64,000 bases of DNA from assembly GCA_028752905.1 (NCBI GenBank), contig JAQNBH010000006.1, positions 30,752,908 through 30,816,907 of the forward strand, given 5' to 3'. Origin of the DNA: Cladorhizidae sp. MBARI D1340-BT2. Taxonomy: Eukaryota; Porifera; Demospongiae; Poecilosclerida; Cladorhizidae. Below, one piece after another: positions 11,550 to 24,119 of the stretch (positions are counted from its first letter, which is position 1; each line of letters starts with the position of its first letter). Under the pieces are notes generated by a model that worked only from the letters and a program-made list of their open reading frames with translations, was not told the DNA's origin and searched no databases. Made by a program: the position numbers and the translations under genes.

Positions 11550-12174
11550 TATCTCCAGCAACACTTTAAACAACAAGTTGATACACGCACGCACAACACT
11601 AACACTACCACCTTTAGCAATAAATACACTAGAGAATTTCTACTTCTAGGAAGGATACTCTGCGTCAATCCAAAACAGCCTACCAAAATAACTGACTGAC
11701 AAATGAACAAACACATCAGATAGCTTCCTCTAGCACAGAAATATGCAGACTCCAGAGAAAATTCATATGCCTACATTGGAGGATATGTTCTTTCAACTGT
11801 GTAGTGTGGTACTCCCTTGGCTTCAGGCTCCAGCCTACAGCTCATAATTAACAATGATTGTATCCTCGGGTTGGCCATCATGCCTGTCCCCCACTCCACC
11901 ACAGGGTGCCATAGCTGGAACCAAACCAGACATAATCTCTGCCCAGTATACCATAACCAGGCCCCTAGACATCAACCCTGCCCAGTATACCATAACACAG
12001 ACCCTAGACATAATCCCTGCGCCCAGTGTACCATAACCAGGCCCCTAGACATAATCCCTGCCAAGTATACCATAAACCAGCCCCTAGACATAATCCTTGC
12101 CAAGTATACCATAACCCAGCCCCTAGACATAATCCCTGCCCAGTATACCATAACCAGGCCCCTAGACATAATCT
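11550..12174. other. loop of the giant inverted repeat
   Basis: These 625 bases have no inverted partner. The first 380 bases are single-copy sequence that continues the left arm colinearly, as shown by 52,560-52,930, where the same stretch follows the same arm sequence. The rest is a 39-bp minisatellite that stops at the first base of the right arm. The layout is that of an inverted duplication with staggered breakpoints. Confidence 0.85.
11930..12172. repeat. 39-bp minisatellite, about 6 copies
   Basis: The unit begins CATAATCCCTGCCCAGTATA and continues with CCATAACCAG and GCCCCTAGA. Because 39 is a multiple of three, long frames stay open where units are not shifted; here small indels break them. 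A longer, cleaner array of the same unit is at 52,931-53,255. Confidence 0.95.
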
Positions 12175-14670
12175 ATCCAGAACGTGATTATCTTGTTCTT
12201 GCCTGTGAATGAGTGATAGTATGGTATATATATGGGGACCAGTGGGAGGGGCCACCTGTGGGGGAATGGTAATCTGTCCTGCGTTGGTGCATCCATCCTC
12301 TAGATATCCTCCTGCTCCCCAGGGAGAGAGTCTTCAATGTGCTGAGCAATGGCGGGACATGGTAGAGGACTTATTGATGTAAATATGGTTGTCTTAAAAA
12401 GTTATTTGACAGCGAGATCAATATATTTTTATTTGGCAAATATTTGGAGGTATCTTTGTCTATGCTAAGAATGAGGTACTCAATGCTTGTTGGTGCTTAT
12501 AAAAAGTGGTAAGCACATATTCACACTTTTGTGATTGCATGGTGGATGGTGTGAATGATGCTATATATAGTAAATGGGTGTTGTGTGTATTACAGAGTGT
12601 TGGATTGGAATGTGGATGATGCATGATGGTGCAGGTTTTGTTTGGGCTAGAACAGAAAGAAGAAAAAAAACGTAGAAACTGATAAACTGATAAACTGAGG
12701 ATAAACAATCCCTAGAGGGAGGGAGGGTCAAGGCTTGTAGGTGATTACTGATATGATGAAACTGGAGTACTTTCTCTTTCAAGAGAGAAAGATGCATTAC
12801 ACTTGATAATATTTTGATCTATGATGTTATTTTAATCTCTTAATTCATTTAAATTCATGAGAGACTTCTTCATTTTGTGGTGCACACTTATGGCGGTGTG
12901 TGCCTTAGTAAATGTGTGTTTCTTAGAAATCCTTTTATATGCTTCTTGGGTTGGTTTGTTGGATTGGTTTGTTGGTTTTAGGTTCTGGTTTCTTTTGTGT
13001 CCCTTGTGCCTGAGTGTCCTGCTTGTCTTCAGCTTTTTGGGGTCTACCTTGAGGAGAGGAAGAGGAGTATGCAGAATTATTTTTATTGTAGCTAGGGACA
13101 GGTGTGTACCCTTGTTGTGACCATGGCTGTTATTATTTCCGGTTTGTGTTTTATATCTTGTTTTATTAAGGGGGACCCTGACTGTGTTTTTATTTTAATT
13201 TATTTATTATTATTATTTAACTTACTCATACTATAGTTAAACAGTGAATCTTTCACTTTGTAAAGTTTCAGAATATTTGGTTATTTAATTATGAAGTTAT
13301 CATAATTTTTATACTCACCATTCCAAAGATTCATCTCAAGAGAAGGGCCCGCCACAAGCCGGTGTCGTGCCATATTAGTCCCACTGCCATATTTGTCCCT
13401 TTTGCTACACCGTGCAAGCACAGCCACACAAAATTAATAAACCATGCATCAATAAAGTCAGCTGCCAAATTTGTCCCTCGTGTGGAGCTGAATTGTGATG
13501 GTGAGGACAGAGAAGGACCCTGCAGTATATCTGCGGAAGATCGAATATTTCCCTACGAATGGAAAATATAGTTGTGACACGAGTGCGAAGGAGCAGAGTG
13601 GAATAAGAAAAAGAATTGACACCTCTTGGTATGTTAATCTTTATCCAAATCATTGGCATTCAGATAACATAAGTATTCAGAACAAATGCCAACATTCTAC
13701 AAATACCAACATTCTATCCTGTGTGCACTTTAAGACATGCCAACAAAGAGCTTCTGTAAATCACATCTACTTCTCACAAATTAGCAAATTCCTCTGTACC
13801 CAATAGTTCATTGCGATAATAATTATGGTAATTGTTTGTTATTCACCTGTGGCTAAATTACAAATCAATGTCAATTACAAATCAATGTCAATTTCATGAT
13901 CGGAAAATTTGGTAATAGTAAGCTCGACCAGCAATAAATAAATACGATAATCTTTCTGTAAGTCAGCTTGAATTTCTCAAGTCACGTGCCTACTCGCAAC
14001 CCCTTCTGCTCTCGACAACCTCGACGGTGACACCTCCATCTGTCTCCTTTGTCACAAAGTTCCAAAGTCATTGCATGGTTGTTGCTGCAATAACGGGGTT
14101 TGTGGAGTACCCCCTGCTATTGAAGGAAATTGACGCTAGCAGCTTTATCTGGGATAAGGTTCAGAAAATTCTTTTTCGATCTGGTCATTCAAAACACAAA
14201 CGAGTGCCATAATTATTTAAACAATGCCTTGATAATTATTAGTACTAATTCCCCTAAAAAAACATGAGTTTTCCCGACCTTCCAGACCGTTTCCAGCCAT
14301 ATCTGCCCCATTTTTGACCCATCCACACCCTATCATGACTATCGCCACCACCACCAGAGTGAAGAGAGAAAAAAAGTCTCTCAAAATCAACTTTCAATGA
14401 GTTTTCTCGACCTCCCAGACATTTGCATTAATAATGATTTTTTCAGTAGTAGTAGTAGTAGAGGAGTAGTAGTAGTAGTAACAATCTGATCTGGCTGAAA
14501 TTCAGTCCTAACCTGTTGTTGTACCTCTGACCCTCTGATCACAGTGTCATTGGGACACTGATATCATCTACCTGGAGAGGTTTTATGGGAAATTCCAAGA
14601 TGTATTTATTCTGTATTTAAATATTTAAAAACTTCATTTGTAAAAATATTAATATATTGTAGGTGAAAGA

Positions 14671-14839
14671 ATGTCTTATACTCAACCGACAATGAACCAT
14701 CCAAATGAAACAGTTAAGAGGCTGGTCCTTTTCTCTAGTGATGAACATCAGATGCTACTATGTGAGGCCAATGGTGCTCACCAAGGGCAAAAGCGTACCT
14801 TAGCCCGACTGACCACAGGATTAATACTGGACTACTATG
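14671..14839 (+). pseudogene. Ginger zinc-binding N-terminal exon, copy B
   Basis: Opens MSYTQPTMNHPNETVKRLVL and continues through AHQGQKRTLARLTTG to a GTTGTAAG donor. It corresponds to the His half of the integrase HHCC region. The segment from 14,771 onward is also the first part of copy C (48,769), where similarity to copy C begins abruptly. Confidence 0.6.
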
Positions 14840-15374
14840 GTTGTAAGAATAGTTTAGTGCACAGCATCCCAAATTAAAATGTCAACATGGATGTGCAAGT
14901 GATGATGAGGCTTTAAATACACATCAATCTCACTGGTTGTAAGAAATAAGATAAATAATGGAAAAAAATGTGCTCATACACTATTATGAGCAGTGAGCAT
15001 TATATTTTGTTCGCAACTTTAAAGCTTAATTAAGAAACTCGTAAATCGTGTAACAAAATTAACATGACTGTATTGATTCTACTTATTTGTTAATTGAAGT
15101 TGAAATATATTTTATCACATTGACACTGAATAGTGTTGTAACCATATAGATAATAATATGTTACTTTTTATACCTTTAGCTAAGCACTTGTCTCACAAGT
15201 GCCAGAAGATGCAGATGATCAAGATGATTGCACCTGAGTTACATCCCATTAAAGTTTTAAGCAGGTAACTAAGTTACTGTGACCAAGTGTACTGAGCAAC
15301 AATGTGCAAATGATAGAAAAGATGCCCATTGGAAATACGTTAGGCCCAACTGGGGAAATATATGATAGCTAGAC

Positions 15375-15726
15375 TGTCATAACAATCACTCCATTACTGC
15401 CTCCACACAACCACAAGTCACCTCACAAATAATTATAAACTTCAGCAATAATAATATATTCTTGGACTATATTACTGCCTCCACAACCACAAGGGACGTC
15501 ACAAATATGATAAAATTCAGATTACTCTAACATAAGGTATGAAGAGATTTATAGCTTAGTTTTGCAAGAAAATGTGCTGCTATATAGCATCAGTTATTTA
15601 TCACAATTTTGCTGTCCCTTCTGGAGGCAGTAATGTAGGGATTGTTATCCAAGAATATTTTATTGCTGAAGTTTATGAGGTCCCTTATGGTAGAGTGGAG
15701 GCAGTAATGGAGTGATTGTTATGACA
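15375..15726. mobile_element. 352-bp MITE with perfect 32-bp terminal inverted repeats
   Basis: The element starts TGTCATAACAATCACTCCAT and ends with the exact reverse complement over 32 bases. Inside, further inverted copies of CATTACTGCCTCCA and of CAGCAATAATATATTCTTGG extend the symmetry. It has no coding capacity. Further copies are at 49,162-49,513 (same length, one mismatch in the left terminus) and, internally deleted, at 8,140-8,441, all at the same place inside Ginger-like arms, so it inserted before the arms were duplicated. Confidence 0.85.
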
Positions 15727-16745
15727 GCAAAATATCAAAGCCTACCCTATATGTCCTTTTATTTATTAATTATTTTTTTACATATTACTTGTTCCCACTA
15801 TATTTTAAAGCTTTCGTGAATTGGAATACTATTTTGATGCTATATATGCCTGCAATGCCCACACGAAGAGGAGTGTCCTGGTCAGACCTAGTCCAGGTTA
15901 CTCCACAGGTCAAGTTGGTATGCATGCATGACAAGTTTGGGACAGATTGGTCCAGTGGTTTGGAATGCCATAAGGAACAATCCTAAAATGCTTCCCCCAT
16001 CAGTAACTACATTCAGCAATTCTTCTTTGATTCTTCCCTGCAAAAGCCATACACTCAATCCACGCATCTAACACAGCGATTTGGTAAAGGATCGAGCAAT
16101 TTGGGTTGCGCACGCCGTTCGTCTTAGACGAAGTATATATGCAAAAATCAACCTTTTTTTAGTAGCTCTCTGAAGCGATACCAAAAGACACCTTACCAGA
16201 TAACGCTCTACAAAATGGCATAAAAATAAATGAAATCTATGCAGCCAATAAGATGATGATATGATGATAATGATGATGATGCTGATGATGATTTTACGCG
16301 TCATTTTTCCGACCTATTTTTTAGTTTGGAGAACTGCGCTTCTGTGTGCTATATTGTTGGGAAGGATTTCTGCGACATCCTGTTTTTAGGGTCTGTATAG
16401 GGATAGAATCGAGTATATGGCGAGTTTTAGTTTGTTGCTGAATGATCTCTGACCTGCCAAACCTACATGAGAGTGCTAATGCATTTTAAAATGCAGGCAA
16501 GAAAAGCCTAAACTTTTAGGCCGCATGAATAGGTCTGATATTGGACAAGTTAGTATATAGGGGAATTTAGACGCTACATATATACACAGATTAAATTGAA
16601 TAATTTTTTGGTTAATTTTAATAAACAGGTTAGATGATCCTTTACCAATCCAAATCTTATGCACTATATATTAATTAAAATGCATAAAATCAGGTAATTA
16701 CAGGCACATCTGATTTGCTTAAAATTATGTAGCAAATACTTTCAG

Positions 16746-16968
16746 TTGGGAGATTTTGGGTTTAGACCTCATTGGTCCATTTGCAGCCACAGACGAAGGC
16801 CATATATATGTCTGCACTGTTACAGATCTCTTTACCAAGTGGGTATTTGCTCGGCCAATCGAGTCCAAGTCAGCTGGTGATGTCACAAGCATTCTACTCG
16901 AGCTCATCTACAGTTATGGTCCTCCCTAAAAAATTATAATGGATCCGGTGCGTGAATTTATAAACCAG
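16746..16968 (+). pseudogene. Ginger integrase core exon 1, copy B
   Basis: A 223-base exon after TTTCAG, ending at a GTAACT donor. It encodes LDLIGPFAATDEGHIYV and TVTDLFTKWVFARPIESKSA. The shared TAA after GPP is present. The box around the second catalytic Asp reads MDPVREF rather than the MDQGREF seen in the left arm; the Asp itself is kept. Confidence 0.8.
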
Positions 16969-17237
16969 GTAACTAACTTAATAAAACTGTTGACATCTGT
17001 GTTTATGAAATGACATGTGTATGTGGTCTGAGAAGTGAAAATTAATCAAGGAAAATGTGTTGGATTTGTTTACAAGAGCAAAGTTAGACTATTCAGTACA
17101 AGGCAGACTTAACACAATTTATGATAACTATATTAGCGATTTCAGTCTTGATTCTCTGGAAATTTCCTCCTGTTTCCTTTTGATAAATATTCATGTAGAG
17201 TAATGTTCTGTTTGTGTGAACTTATTTGATGACTCAG

Positions 17238-17392
17238 CTCAATGATGTTGTCTTGACTGATTTTGGAGTGAAGCAGATGATGGTATGTTCAGCATATCAC
17301 CCTCAGAGCAATGGCCAAGATAAGCGGACTAATCAAACTCTTAATAGGGCACTGTCCAAGTATACAAACGATGCTCAATCTGACTGAGACAA
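17238..17392 (+). pseudogene. Ginger integrase core exon 2, copy B
   Basis: After GACTCAG the sequence encodes SAYHPQSNGQDKRTNQTL. The catalytic Glu is replaced by Lys. The donor site after the exon is changed from GTAAGC to TTAAGC, and a TGA replaces the Trp codon before it. This copy could not yield a working integrase. Confidence 0.8.
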
Positions 17393-18168
17393 TTAAGCTA
17401 TATACCAATATTTAATAATTATTTTTCAAGATTGACAGTTTCTTAATAAATAGAGTGATTTCTACTATTACCACCACATTCCAATAGATGCCAATATCAC
17501 ATTTCATGGTAATCTGTGATTACCCCAGAAAATCTCACCAGAATCTCCAATGAATCCTCTCGCACTGAAACACCCACCCACTCACAGACACACACATATA
17601 AAATTATGAAAAGGCATAAAAAATAGTACTTATTGCTACCGTATTGCTACAAAATTTGATTAAGTTTTGCGAGTGCATTGTTATTCGTAAAACATACTCG
17701 CAATATTTTTTATCGCACAAAACATTCCACATGCATATTGCACCAAAAGCCAGACAGTTTACTAGCGAGAATGAGAAGCTGACCAGAGTGTGACCATTCG
17801 AATGTGCTTCAAACGATCCCTGTCTACTAGCGAAGACGCAGGAATCGATCAGAGAAGTATCAGGAGAGCAAACGAAAATGTGCAAGAGTACTGGATGGTC
17901 AGAATAGTGCGCAGAAAAGTGCCAACCGATCTTGTTATAATTAGTGGTACTTATTATAAAATGCAAAACTAAGACCGCATTATACATTTATGGAGCTCAA
18001 AAACTCTAAATTGCACATTGTAGCAATACGGTATATTATTTTCCAAATTCTTATATACTAAAAATATAAAATGGTTTTAGGTATAAGCCTTCAGCTAAAG
18101 GATGCATGTACCTTGAATGTGCTGCTTGTAGTTATGATTTCTATGTATGATGTTTGTGTACTTTGTAG

Positions 18169-18633
18169 ATATGTACTCCCCACAACTTATGGTATCAATA
18201 CAAGTGTCCTGTCTTCAACAAAGCAACAGCCATTTGTGTTGATGTTCTACCGAACAGCTAGGGGTTCCATAGCCATCAATAATGCAGAACATGAGAATGA
18301 GCAGAAGCTTCTCTATGAAAACATCTCATTCACTATTTCTCCTGAAGACATACAATATAATTTGGAGAAGCATGTGGCAGATGTAAGAACAAAACTGATT
18401 GGCAAACATAAATATATGACATTGAATTGCTGACACTTTTTTGTAACAAAAATGGGGACAAATAGTTTAATGAAAATGTTTGATGCACTCCCCAAAAATC
18501 ATGTTAAAGATCTGTTTTATTTTGTAATCACATAGGTACATATGAGAAGATACGGTTGAAAATTGAAGAAGCTAAAGCGAAGCATAAAGCTTATTTCGAT
18601 TCCAAGCAAAAAAGATATTTAAAATGGCAATAG
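18169..18633 (+). pseudogene. Ginger C-terminal and lysine-rich exons, copy B
   Basis: The first exon (18,169-18,433) encodes YVLPTTYGINTSVLSSTKQQ, PFVLMFYRTARGS and a charged tail. The second (18,536-18,633), between CACATAG and GTATG, encodes TYEKIRLKIEEAKAKHKAYF, a typical coiled lysine-rich link to the GPY/F domain. The GPY/F exon itself is missing because the arm ends at 18,843. Confidence 0.65.
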
Positions 18634-18869
18634 GTATGTTTTTATGAATTAATGTGTACCTTTAATGTGTGCCTTTATATAAGCTGAATCAAATTAGAGT
18701 CCCATTGTTGTTTCTGAGAAAAAATCAAAAGGCTAAGAATAATAAAATTTTCTGGATAGATGTATTTCCGAGTTTTGATAAATGTTAGAATGTCCTTGTC
18801 TGTTTTTTGTGATATATTTTTTATCTGTAGCTCGACCTTTACTTTGGATATTAGTCAAACTAAACAATG

Positions 18870-19122
18870 AGAGGCTTAATGACCAGAGTTTACGGAATCT
18901 AAAATATATTTCACAGACTTAACCGGGAGAAGTTCGGCCTACAAAGCTGCTATTTAATAGAATGTTCAGCATTGGATAGTCGCATGTGGGTGGGAGGGGC
19001 CACTTCAATGGGATTGTTATTCCAATACCCAAGCAGCTTTTAAATATGGTGGCTTCTCTGTACCAGTAACTGTTAGAACAACATGAGATATCCCTGCAGC
19101 ATTAGGGGGTGGAGTATGCATA
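18870..19122 (+). repeat. dispersed repeat R1, copy 1
   Basis: About 250 bases, from ATGAGAGGCTTA to GGGGGTGGAGTATG, recur as a diverged direct copy at 28,682-28,943. The best-kept blocks are CTTCAATGGGATTGTTATTCC and TATCCCTGCAGCATTAGGGG. It starts just beyond the end of the right Ginger arm. No coding potential or terminal repeats were seen. Confidence 0.8.
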
Positions 19123-19186
19123 GCTGCCTATTAGTCTATACATAAATAAACAAATAAATAAAACAACAAATTCATATATAAAATAC

Positions 19187-20988
<1,802 letters not shown>

Positions 20989-21041
20989 TAATAATAATAA
21001 TAATAAAATAATAAAATAATTTAAAAAATGTAAAAATGTAA

Positions 21042-22270
21042 TTATGGTGGTCGTAGCTTCAAGTTCAGGCTCTTCAGAGTAGTTCTCCAGCAGCCAGGCA
21101 AGTCCATTCCACAGTCACGATTGAACCGCTCACACTTTGGTGCTAGGCCAATGTGCAATGCCTCCTTTACTAGCAGTTCCTTCTTGTCTTCTGGCCTGGT
21201 CCAAGATGGTGGCTTCCTCCCACAAAATAGGATGTCCATTTATCCCATGCATGCTCAGCAATAGCAGACTTCTCTTTATGACAATTTCTACAGGCATATT
21301 GATGTTCTATCACTCAGGTCTCCAGTCTTCAGATGGTCCCCCCTATGTAGTATTTCCCACAGTTACAAGGAATGCGGTACACAACACATGAGTGCATTCT
21401 AGCTGATAAAACATCCTTCACTCTGCTCAGTTGTGTCCTCAGAGGTCTTCCCGATCTGAAGACGACTTTTGTGTTAAACTTCCTGCAGACCCTCCTGATG
21501 TCTTCATTCATCCCTGCTGCATAAGGAATCACTATCATAGGATCCTTCTTTTATAGAACCCTCATTGCCTGTACTGTTGTAGTCATCTTCCTTTCTGCAT
21601 TTAGATGTTTCTGCAGTGGAACGGTTCATGAAGGCTTGTGGATAACCATTCTCGATGAAGACCTTATTGAAATGATGTGCTTCCTTCCAAAGGTCCTCCT
21701 TCTCAGTCACTACTCTTCTGGCTCTATTATACAAGCTCTTCACCACTCCTCTTTTGAAGTGGAAGTGATGATGTGATCTATAATCAAGGTATCGGTTGGT
21801 ATGCATGGGTTTTCTAGACGGTTGCAGTCCTTCCTTTGTATAAGGCAGTGAAGTAAGGGCAACGATCCAGCCACTTCAAGCTCCATGGTAAACTTTATGG
21901 ATGGCCTGTTGTTGTTGAGATGGTCTACAAGTCCTGCTCACTTCCCTTCTTCAAAATGCAGAAGGTATCATCCACGTATCTCTTGGCTTTAGTGGGGCAG
22001 TTGTGAGCGCCAATTCCTCAAAGAATTCCACATAAAGGTTGTCTACTACTGCAGATACTGGAGAGCCCATTACTACACCCTCTTGTTGCTCGTAGTATTT
22101 TTCTTGAAACCTGAAGTAGGTGGATTTCAGGCACAATTCCAACATTTCAGAAATCCTGTCAGCCCCTAGTGTAGTCCTCTCCCTCAAGCTTTCATCTTTC
22201 GTCAAGATTACTTCAACTGCCTCATCTATGGATAGTTCTTTGGATGGGATCCTGTATACTGTATTGCTAC
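21042..22270 (-). pseudogene. Penelope-like element: reverse transcriptase and GIY-YIG endonuclease
   Basis: Penelope elements copy themselves with a reverse transcriptase and a C-terminal GIY-YIG nuclease. Reading right to left: reverse transcriptase at 22,270-21,951 with FRFQEKYYEQQEGVVMGSPV, then a short frameshift, then NRYLDYRSHHHFHFKRGVVK and ENGYPQAF (21,806-21,504), then CVVYRIPCNCGKYYIGGTI, the GIY-YIG box (about 21,345), then NRDCGMDLPGCW near 21,100. The N-terminal part is missing because a gypsy LTR abuts at 22,271. Frameshifts and a stop in the nuclease box make it inactive. Confidence 0.9.
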
Positions 22271-22718
22271 TGTCAGGGAAATCAACAGGACCACTCCATG
22301 ACTTATCAAACAATAACCCACCATAACCACAGAAATCACAACCAACAGCTAATTGATCGCTACACCACCACAATCCCAAGGAGGCATTGTGATAACTGTT
22401 CTAGAGCAATACGCATATCAGTTGACTGTTAAGAAATACCTGTATTGTAAGGCACCAGAGTGAGACTCTGGAGTTTTGTCTGATAGTTGTAAGTATATCA
22501 AGGTGTATGCTTACTTCCCTGACAGGGACAAAGAGATAGAGAGAGTCAACCTGAGCGGTGTCACTGGAGTAAGGTCCTAAGTAGAGAGGACTGAGACTTG
22601 GGTCACGGAGATCAGTGGTCTAGGTAGGGTGAGAGGTAGCTAACCGCTCGGGCTACAGCAGTACCATTTTCTTATTGAGGAAGAAAGGTTTTAGATAAGG
22701 GTGAAATTTCCCCGACAG
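22271..22718 (+). mobile_element. gypsy 5' long terminal repeat
   Basis: The 448-base segment begins TGTCAGGGAAAT and ends ATTTCCCCGACA, an 11 of 12 inverted match at the termini. It is followed immediately by a primer binding site. It abuts Penelope sequence on the left. No partner 3' LTR was found in the window, because the element is replaced by a minisatellite after 23,488. Confidence 0.8.
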
Positions 22719-22736
22719 TGGCGGCAGCGGTGGGAT
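22719..22736 (+). promoter_or_regulatory. tRNA-Leu primer binding site
   Basis: TGGCGGCAGCGGTGGGAT directly after the LTR. It matches the complement of the tRNA-Leu 3' end at 17 of 18 positions and is the start point for minus-strand cDNA. Confidence 0.85.
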
Positions 22737-22918
22737 CTCTTGTAAAAAGGAGATCCTGGAACAGCCAGTAGCTAGCGAAGAGGAGTTGCTTAGCTAGCTG
22801 GAGACACCCAGGGCATGGCCTTGTGGGTTGAAAACTGACCCTTCAGTAGCCAGGAAGAGGTTTTGTAGTTTGTATTGATTTAATTTTTTTCCTCTCTTCC
22901 CAATCGCCCTGACTTGAT

Positions 22919-23487
22919 ATGTCAGAGGAGAAGGAGAGAAGGATGCTCCAAGAATCCCGTCGAGGTCATGGGGGCACCCCAGAGGCCAACTTTCCTATCG
23001 ATCCCATAGACAGATTCCTCCAGCAGTGGATCAAATCGACCAGACTCGGTCAGATCGAGAGGCACAGAAATGGGAGGAGGCCCAGGCTAAACAGGAAGAG
23101 AGAGAGACTGGAGAAGCCCAGAGGCATGAAGAGGCCCAGGACTAGGCAGGAGGAGAGAGAGGCTCGGCATCAGCAGAGGTTCTTGCAGATGTTGGCTGAG
23201 TTGTCCAGACCTCTCCCTACTGCATTTCGACTCCCTCCGATGCCAAAGCTATCCATCCCTAAGTTTACTGAAGGGACAGATGGGTATGGGGGCCTACCTG
23301 GAGGCATTTGAGGCTACGGCTGAGGCTGGCTAATGGCCACGTAATCAGTGGGCCATCATCTTGCGCAGCTCCCTTTCCGGTGCAGGTCTCACTGCTGTCG
23401 CCTCCTTGCCTGCCGATCAGCAGAAAGACTACCCAAAAGTAAGAACTGAGCTCTTACATGAATACCACATCTCCTGTGAGACCTACG
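22919..23487 (+). pseudogene. Ty3/gypsy gag, 3' replaced by minisatellite
   Basis: Starts MSEEKERRMLQESRRG 183 bases after the primer site and runs through a basic, Arg/Glu-rich helix to PKLSIPKFTEGTD. A frameshift near 23,285 is followed by the gag core in another frame (SGAGLTAVASLPADQQKDYP and YHISCETYG). It is colinear with the gag at 58,868, which has GAGMMAVSRLTADQQEDYVE at the same place. At about 23,488 gag ends abruptly in a 31-bp tandem repeat. Confidence 0.8.
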
Positions 23488-24110
23488 GTGTTATTTGGTA
23501 TAATTATTGTTACATGTTATTATTGTTATTTGGCATATTGTTACATGTTATTATTGTTATTTGGCAAATTGTTATATTGTTACATGTTATTATTGTTATT
23601 TGGCATATTGTTAGATGTTATTATTGTTATTTGGCATATTCTTACATGTAATTATTGTTATTTAGTATATTGTTACATGTTATTATTGTTATTTGGCATA
23701 TTGTTACATGTTATTATTGTTATTTGGCATATTGTTAAATGTTATTATTGTTAATTGGTGTAATATTATTGTTACTGTAATTTGGTATACTGTTACATGT
23801 GTATTATTGTTATTTTGTATATTGTTACATGTTATTATTGTTGTTAGGTATATTGTTACATGTAATTATTGTTATTTGGCATATTGTTTATACATGTTAT
23901 TATTGTTATTTGGTATATTGTTACATGTTATTATTGTTATTTTGGCGTATATTGTTGCATGTTATTATTGTTATTTGGCATATTGTTACATGTTATTACT
24001 GTTATTTGGCATATTGTTTATATTGTTATTTGGTATATTATTACATGTTATTAATGTTATTTGGCATATTGTTATTGTTATTTGACATAATTGTTACATG
24101 TTATATTTGT
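23488..24110 (+). repeat. 31-bp minisatellite, about 20 copies
   Basis: The unit is TATTGTTACATGTTATTATT followed by GTTATTTGGCA, with variants GGTA, GGCG and small indels. Because 31 is not a multiple of three, each frame cycles through all three readings, giving overlapping open frames rich in Tyr, Cys, Leu and Ile that are not real proteins. Confidence 0.97.
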
Positions 24111-24119
24111 TGCTATATC

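Larger units (their letters stand above)
12175..18843 (+). mobile_element. Ginger-like integrase transposon, right arm of giant inverted repeat
   Basis: Inverted match of 5,077-11,549, reading outward on the plus strand: zinc exon 14,671, integrase exons 16,746 and 17,238, C-terminal exon 18,169, lysine-rich exon 18,536. The arm ends at about 18,843, where similarity stops abruptly after CGACCTTTACT. It shares several changes with the copy at 48,769-51,577 that the left arm lacks: loss of the DQG box, Glu to Lys, and a destroyed splice donor. It also carries a roughly 118-base extra block at 14,286-14,405 between two versions of GAGTTTTCCCGACCTTCCAG. Confidence 0.75.

Noticed and set aside
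12857..13120. Small hydrophobic membrane protein
   Set aside because: The frame recurs in fragment E only because the DNA is repeated; the left-arm copy is frameshifted and there is no sign of selection on the frame.
4900..18843. Giant inverted repeat as a pure assembly artefact
   Set aside because: The arms differ by many substitutions, indels and an extra 118-base block, and carry different lesions. An artefactual self-join would give identical arms. Long-read proof is still lacking.
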